NCBI GenBank assembly: GCA_964563165.1
Contig: CAZLWA010000052.1
Span: forward strand, 1-64,000
DNA length: 64,000 nucleotides
Reading direction: 5' to 3'
Source: CAZLWA01 sp964563165
Lineage (GTDB): Bacteria; CLD3; SB21
Shown here: positions 13,001-22,000 of the stretch, in pieces
How positions within the stretch are numbered: position 1 is the first letter of the stretch
Layout: every line of letters starts with the position of its first letter
Translations under genes and position numbers: made by a program
The notes under the pieces: model-generated
Told to the model about the DNA's origin: nothing
Seen by the model: the letters and a program-made list of their open reading frames with translations, nothing else
Database searches by the model: none

Positions 13001-16000
13001 GGATCAAATAGAACCGTATCCGGACCTGAATTGGATTCTGCAAACGCAACAACGTTCCTAAGCGAACCCGGACCTGCATCGTTGGTATTGGTCACCAAAA
13101 GCGGGTTGATAACAACCGCCGCCAATGGCGCCGAGAAAGCCGATGTATTTTGCGCGCTATCCTGCAGCGCCGTCAAGTTCATTCCTGCAAACAGGGGCAC
13201 TTTGACGAACCAATTGCCCAGCCCGTCCGCATTGGTTACGCCGGCAAGCACTTGGCCCTGATTTGTCGTGTCGGCATAAACATGGACACGTGCGTTGGGC
13301 GAAGCCTTGCCGTGCACGGTCGAGTCCGGATCGATGGATACGATCGAAGGAGTTCCGACAAACCCTTGCGCAGTAGCTACCAGACTGATACCGCCGCTGG
13401 TGTTATGATGAATCGAATTACCAAAAACAATGTTGCTGTCGGCTTTCGGGCCATTGCCCTCGATCTCGACGCCGAAACTGCCGTTGTAGCTCAACGTATT
13501 GAAGATCACGGAATCATTGCTCGCATTGCCGCTGTTGGCATAAATACGGATGCCCAAAATCCCGTTGCCCATCGGGGTCACGAAGTCCTTTGCAGTACCT
13601 ATGATATTGTTGCTGATCAGATTGTCCCGCGCATCGCCGGTACTGGCGTTGACCCAAATACCGTAAAACGTATTGCCTGAAATCAAATTACCGGCATTGT
13701 TGGCTCCGATAATATTTCTGTTACTATTGACAATAACTATACCGTATGCGTTTGCTACTGCGAAATTTCCGTTCTTATCGGAACCGATATAATTGCCAAG
13801 TATCGTATTCGAATCGGCGCCCACCGTGGAGATACCCGTTCCATTGGCCGAAATAATGTTCCGTCCCGCAGGTGTGCCGCTTCCAACCAGATTCCGGGTC
13901 GATCCCGAGTTTATCAAAATACCGCTATTGGTGTTGCCCAGACGCGTCGAACCATCGATGGACAAACCAACGAGATTATTCATGACGATATTGTCATGAG
14001 CTCCTGTCGTGAAGATAATCCCGTCATAAGTGTTGCCTACAACAATATTGCCGGACCCGGCCGTAGAATCCCCGATCGTATTGGCGTAGGCGCCCGCATG
14101 AACATATATACCGTTGTTATTGGTAGCATTGGTCGTATCGTTACCCAGCAGATTCGTGCCGACGTAATTTCCAACCAACGTGTTATGATGCGCTGTGGCA
14201 TTACCAACCTGGATAGCAATATTGAATTGCTGAAAATTAATTTGCTTTACCGTATTATGTGCGCCTGATATGAATATACCCGAACCGATCCGATCGCCGC
14301 GCAGCGTTATGCTGGGAGCGTTGTCCGCATCAATATCTCCGTCAATGAATGTCGAGTCCGACGTAACTACCAAAGCCCCTGAAGTAATATTGATCGTTTG
14401 CCCGACGAGAGAAATATCAAACCGGACCGTATCCGGGCCGGCATTCGAATTTGCGAAGTTTATTGCATTCCTCAATGAGCCGGGGCCCGCATCATTCGTA
14501 TTGATGACCATAAGCGGATCGCTCACAACGGCGGCGAACGGAGCGGAGAACGCCGAAGTATTTCCTGCGCTGTCCTGCAACGCGGTCAGATTAAGGCCGG
14601 TTAAAAGATTTATTTTTTTCGCCCAATTTCCTGAACCGCTGGCGCGTGTCGAGTCTGTGTAGTACTGACCTTCGTCCGTTGAATCCAGGTAAACCTGCAC
14701 CAGCGCAAACGGCGACGAGGTGCCGTGCACCGTGGAATCGGGATCGATCGTCGTGATCGTCGGAGGGACCACATTTGCCTGGGCTCCCGGATCGATCTGA
14801 ATGGGCTGAGAGCTGCTGTTGTAAATACTGTTGCGCGCGAAAATATTGCTGTCACCGGCCTGGACATAGATGCCAACGCTATTGGAGTAACCAATAACAT
14901 TTTCAATCAAGCTGTCCCGGCGAGCGCCGGAGTTCAGGTAAAACGCAATCGCTCCGCCCAGTGGGGCAGTCAGCGTCACATTCAAGCCGATCGTATTGTT
15001 GCGGGCCTTGTTGTCGGACCCGCCGCTGTATGAAATACCGTAGCCGGTGCTGGAAATTACATTCCGATCGCCGGCGTTCGGACCGCCGACGACGTTATTG
15101 GAACCACTTTGGTGGGATACTCCTACGATCGCCGTTGAAAGATCCGCTGTTCCGGATACGTCTGTTCCCACGTAATTACCCCGCACGGCATTGAAATCCC
15201 CTGAATTTGAGATTTCATAACTTGAATTGCCAGAGACAATGTTCCGGCCGGCCGGCGTACCGTCGCCGATTTGATTGCCAAACGATCCGAATTGAATGAC
15301 GACACCGCTGTTTGCATTGCCGATGGCAACGGTTCCAGTGTAATCGGTACCGATCAGATTCCCAAGAATCACCATATTAGAGGATGTCGGCGTGATATTG
15401 ATCCCGTCATTGAGACTGGCGCTGATCACGTTGTACAAAATCGTATCCTGATGAGAATTGTCGAGGAATATATTTTCCTGATTTGCCAGGGCCGACGCTC
15501 CGTCTGCGGTTAGTCCCAGGATATTGCGCGCGATCATGTTCGAATCGCCGCCATTTGTGAATACGCCCGACGTCGTATTTCCGGAGATGACGTTGGAACT
15601 GCCGACAGCGCCAAAGGAACTGCCGATAAGGTTGAACTTTGCGCCGTTCACGATCGAAACACCGTGATCCCCGTTCGGTATCGCATTAAATCCGGTGACG
15701 TCGGTTCCGATATAATTGCCCGAAACGGAATTGAATTGAGTACCGGCGTCCTGTATAATCAATCCGTCGCCCGTATTACCGGAGATGACATTTCGGCCGC
15801 CCGGCGTTCCATCGCCTACACGAACGCCTATCGTGGAATTTCGGATAACAATACCAAACGGATTTGGGAGCGGTATTGTCCCAGTCGCATCAAGGCCAAC
15901 GTAATTACCTAAAACCTCCGTTGAATCGGAACCCGCCTGTACGACTATACCATCAAAGTTATTTCCCGCAACAACATTTCGTCCGTCAGTGGTTCCATTA

Positions 16001-19000
16001 CCAACCTTCGTATATTTGCCAACTGTAATAAAGATACCCGCTGAATTCGGTATTACGGTGGCACCGTCCGCGCCCACACCGACATAGTTTCCAAGTATGA
16101 TAGTATTATCCCCGCTGTTGACCCCGATACCGGCAAAAGAATTTCCGGAAACGATATTCCGACCGCCAACCGTTCCATCTCCGATCCTATTGTAATTCCC
16201 GAAAAAACCGACCTGGATTCCGTTTTGTTGATTGCCCAGACCAACATTACCGGTCGAATCCGTACCGATATAATTGCCGATGACGATGTTGGAATCGGTT
16301 CCACCATCAATTATATTGACACCCTGCTCGAAGTTGGCGCTGATAATATTTCGTCCGGCAAACGTCCCGTCACCGATGCGATTGTATTTCGCACCACCGC
16401 GAATAAGAACGCCATCGGTTTGATTTCCATTTGGAGTGACACCATCCTCAGTTCCGATGAAATTACCCGCAACAATATTGGAATCCGTGCCAAGCCCTTC
16501 GATAACCACACCGCGACCCTCCGAGCTCCCTGCGCCACTATTGTAAATGAAATTGCGTCCGGCGATCGACCCGTTGCCGATCCTATTGTGATGGGCGCCG
16601 TTCAAAATATGAACACCATTGCTGTTAAAATTCATTTTGCATCCGACGATGACATTGTATGCGCCACCGTTAATATCAATGCCGCTGGGGTTCGTACCAA
16701 AACCCACAACGTTAAGAAAGCGTATTTCGTTATAATCGGAGACAATTTCTACGCCGGTTGGTACCACATATGTGACGCCGTTGATCTCAATATCCGCTAG
16801 GCCGTCCTGGTCAATATCACCTTCGATGACCGTACCATTGTCGGTTAATGTCGGCAATGTACTTTGCAGGTCGATCGTAGCCCCAATCAGACCCAGGTCA
16901 AACCGGATTGAGTCCGGACCAATGTTGCTGTTGGCATAATTGATGGCATCCCGCAATGATCCAAGCCCCGTATTATTGGTGTTATTAACTAATAGAGGAT
17001 TTGTCACTGCCGCCGGAACGGGCGCCGAGAATTCTGACGTATTCTGATTTTCTTCCTGCATTGCGGTCAGATTCATACCCGGGAAAAGAGTTACTTTCTT
17101 CGACCAAATTCCGACGCCATTTGCTATGGTCGAATCGAGGAATATTCTTCCCTGCGTGTTCGAATCGGCAAAAATCTGAATCAAAGCATTGGGACTCGAT
17201 GTACCTTCAACCGTCGAATCCGGAAAAACAAACGTAATTACAGGCGCCAGGACACTTTCCTGAACCCCGTTAAAATAAGAGATGCCCGAAGAATTGTTGT
17301 ATATCGAGTTTCCAAAAAGAATATTTTGCTTGAGATTAATATCATGATCAAAGTCGATACCTTGGGCGTTGTTAAAAGCGATGACATTAAATAATATCGA
17401 ATCCATCGTAACTGCCGACAACGGATCGTTATTCTCCGCATAAATACCGACCTGGTTAGCCAAAGGAGAGAAACCGTCAGCCTGTGTGCCGATGAAATTG
17501 CCAATGATCTTATTTTGATTCGATGCAGAGAAAGGATTGTTGGCCCTAATAGCTATTCCGGTAAAAGTATTTCCCGAAATGACATTTCGCCCCTGCGGAG
17601 TTCCATCGCCGATCAAGTTGGAAGAAGCCTCCACTATGAATATTCCGTCATTATTTGCGAAGGCCGCATTGCCTGTCAAATTTACGCCGATGTAATTACC
17701 GACAATTGTGTTGCCGTCAGCCCGATCCAACCCGATTCCGTAGCCGGTATTTCCGGAAATCACATTGCGCGCTGATGCAGTCGTGCCCCCGATCACATTA
17801 CCGGAAGCACCGGTAATCTGGACACCGGATTGACCGTTGGCTAAACCTGCCGTGCCGGTCACATTTGTTCCGATAAAATTTCCTATAACCTGGGTGGTAA
17901 AGACTGCGTCGTTAATGCTGATTCCGATTCCGGTATTTCCGGAAATAATATTCCGCCCGCCTATAGTTGTATCACCGATGACGTTGCCTGTGGCTGTTCC
18001 GCCGTCGCCGGCACTCACGTCTATGCCGCTGCCTCCGTTAGGGATTGCAATGGTTCCTGTCGTATCGGTTCCGATCAAATTGCCGGCAATCCAATTGCTG
18101 TCAGCCGGAGTTCCAACGCTGGAAACGGTAACTCCGCCGAATGCATTTGCCGAAATAACATTTCCATCTCCTGGAACATTTCCGCCAATTTGATTATGCC
18201 TGGCGCCGCTCCCGAGGAATACACCGTTTTGATTAGGTAATGCTTGTCCGTCTTTATTGAGTCCTATGAAATTTCCCCTGACAAAATTGTAACTGGCTTC
18301 TTCGATGTGAACTCCGGACGTATTATTATAATTACCGGATATAATATTTCTCCCGGCGATAGTCCCATTACCGACCTCAGTAAACTGGGGACCAAATACG
18401 ATGAAAACACCTTCGCCGTTGAAAACCGCGTTAAGACCCGAAGCGTCCGTTCCGATATAGTTGCCCCAGATCTTGTTCGAGTCTGTTCCGGCATCGCTGA
18501 TGGAAATTCCAGAGTTTTGATTTCCTGAAATAAGATTTCTTCCAAAGCCCGTTCCATCGCCGATCAAATTGGCGTGTGCGCCTTGATTGATCAGAATTCC
18601 TATAGAACCATTCCTTCCTGTTCCCGTCAGATCGGTCCCGATATAATTTCCGATAATGGTATTATGATGCGCATTGTTTCCGGTAATCGTGATGCCGATT
18701 CCCTGAACCGGATTCTGAAACAGAAACTCGCTGAAAACCAGTCCCCTAATTATATTATACGGGGAATAAATAACAATACCGTCAACACCGAATGTTCCTA
18801 TGAGCTGAACATCAGGGATTCCGTCGCCGTTGACGTCACCGTCGATGACCGTAAATGAATCGACCAATCCGGGCAGAGTGCTGTCCACGTTAATCTGAAA
18901 ACCGGAGGTAAACCGGATCGTATCGGGACCGATGTTCGCATTCGCATAATTGATTGCCCCTCGAAGCGAGCCCAGGCTGCCATCATCGTCGGGATGACAG

Positions 19001-22000
19001 ACAGACAGCGGATCCAGGACCGAAACGGAAAACGGTGAAGAAAATGTCGATGTGTTTCCGGAGCTGTCCTGCAAGGCCGTCACATTCCTGCAAACAGGCA
19101 TGGAAACCTTCTTGGACCATATCCCTGAGCCGTCGGCCATAGTGGTGTCCAGGAAATATTGTCCCTGGTCGGTCAGGTCGGCAAAGATCTGGATGAGGGC
19201 ATTGGGGCTGGACGTTCCCTGAATGGTCGTGTCCGGAAGGATATTTGTGATCACCGGCGCGCCGATAAAACCTTGCGCCGCTACGAAACTTATACCACTG
19301 GTTGTGTTTTTAAAAATAGAGTTCCCATAAAAAATATTGCTGTCGGTAATGCTTACGCGAATTCCGCTTTGTCCGTTATCATGGATGCTGTTATTCAGGA
19401 TAGAATCCTGCGACGCTTTGAAGCCGCCCTGCCCGGTAATCTGCACACCACTGACAAGATTGCCAAGAATTTGATTATTAGTGACCTTATTTCTCCGGGC
19501 ATCACCGTTAATAGCCGAGATCGAAATTCCATCCGTAGCATTGTTGATTACCGTATTGCCCACGCCGGGCTGTCCGATCTGATTGTCAAAGGAATCCTCG
19601 ATGTAGATACCGTAATTATTGTTTTGCAGGGTATTGCCCGCAACGACATTGCCGTTGGATCCCGATCTGATGTGAATACCCGTTGCGAAGGGACAATTGA
19701 TTTGGTTGGCACTGGTGAAGCCGCCGCCGATCGTGTTATTGCTTGAGTTCTGCAGGCGAATTCCGGCGTTCCCATTGTTCAGAATATCATTTCCTATAAT
19801 GACATTGTTATCGGACGTGTTTATATCAATTCCATTAGCCGTATTATAAATGAGATTTTTTCCTGCAGCCGTACCGTCGCCAATGAAATTATGATAAGCG
19901 CCGTTATCGATTAGCACGCCGTAATCCAGGTTGCTTGCATCTACGCCAATATAATTTCCAATGATCACGTTGTCATGCGCGGATGAGCCGGTGATCAACA
20001 CGCCTCCTCCGGCCGTTTCAGAGCCGAAGCCGAGGAACCGCAATCCCTTGATGACATTGTTTGAAGACTGAATCGTAATGCCTGTTATAAAATCATTGAA
20101 GTTTCCGTTCAGATAAATATCCGGGAATAGGTCGGCGTCAATATCCCCTTCGATCACCGTGCCGTCATCGGTAAGATCGGGAAGAGACGAATTGAGATAG
20201 ATAGTAGAACCGATCATACCCGGAGCAAACCGGATCGTATCCGCACCGATACGTCCATTCGCAGAATCGATCGCATCGCGAAGCGTTCCCGGTCCGGCTT
20301 CAGCGGTGCTCCAAACCGTGAGCGACGGAGGAGGCAGGACCATTGCACCGGACGGTACAAATGTGGTCCCGCCGCCGACTAAGAATGCGGTATTCCCATT
20401 AGGCGACCCGTCCGCGGAAGACGTAGCGGGATCGGATTCATCGAAATGCCATACAGCCGCGAGTGAGGGCTCACCGCCGGTTAGAGGAGACAGCATGGCT
20501 GCCTGAATTTCCGCCTGCGTCCTTGCTACCGTCCACACGCGGAGTTCGTCAATTTGTCCGTCCACGGCGTATGAGAACTGATCCCACGGCGCGATACCGA
20601 TGGTAAAAGCACTAAAAGGCGCTCCGATAGGGTTAGCGCTTGCCGCGACATTGAATACCTCAACGCCATTGATATAACCGATATAGCTGCCTCCTGTTGT
20701 CCACGCAATGGCAAGATGCGTCCAGACGTTGGAGGGAATATAACCGGCTTGCTGCACATAGTCGGTTCCAATATTATCCCACACTTCAGGATACAATTGG
20801 TTGTTGGCCACGCCCATCAGGTAGCCGTTGCCGATATTTGTAAAGCCGGCGATCTTCTGGTTGACCGAAGCATCCCTCAGATTCACCCAGGCTTCCATAG
20901 TCAGCTCCGTCGTCGCAGTAAGCGAAGCGCTGCCGCTTGCATAGAAGTATTTTGAAAAACTCAGATCTATTGCGTTGCCGGCCGGAGGCGGATCAACCCC
21001 AACATTCCCGGCCGCGGTAATAAGCTGAGCAAAGATATCACGAAAACCATTTCGAGAATCCACCCAGGAGATAATGGCGCGGTCTAAGCCGTCAATAGTG
21101 ATCGCAGGCGTGATCATCCCGCCTGGTCCCGTTGCAACCCCAACTCCATTCGCTGTCCACTGCACTGTGCCGGCTGAATTAATCCTTTGCGCAAAAATAT
21201 TCGAACCAAAATGCTGCCAAGCTATGATTGCGCCGCCAGCTCCGTCACGGGCGATCACGGGAGTCACGTTTGACCCTACCAAACCTATGGCTTCGCCATT
21301 GGAAGTCCATTGAACGGCGCCAATTGAGTTAATCCGTTGAGCATAAATGTCAAAACTGGTACCGGTCCTGAAGTCTTCCCACGCAATGATTGCACCGGCC
21401 GCACCGTCACCCGTGATGGTCGGATTTTGTTGTGTATTAGACGCGGTAGATATTGCTTCACCATTGGGAGCCCACTGCACGCTACCGGCTGAATTAACTC
21501 TCTGCGCATAAATGTCCTGATCGGCGCCTCTAAGATCGTGCCAGGTGATGATCGCGCCGCCTAAGCCATCGTCGGTGATCCTCTGACCTTGTTGATCATT
21601 GACCGCTGTGCATATTACCACGCCATTGGCGATCCACTGCACCAAACCGCTCGCATCAATTCTCTGCGAATAAATATCTTTCGACGCACCTCGGTTATCC
21701 TGCCATGTCATGATCGCGCCGCCGCCGCCGTCGGTCGTTATCCTTGGACCGGCTTGCGTATTCGACGCTGTGCAGATCGCCACGCCATTGACAGTCCATG
21801 CCACCACACCGCTCGCATTGATGCGCTGGGCATAGATATCCTGATTACCGCCTCTCGTATCTTCCCATGTGATGATTGCCCCGCCGACGACGTCTGCTAT
21901 GATCGATGGCGCCTGCTGATTATTTATCGCAGTCGATATGACTTCCCCATTGGGCGCCCATTGAACGGCGCCACTTGAGTTAATCCGTTGGGCATAAATG

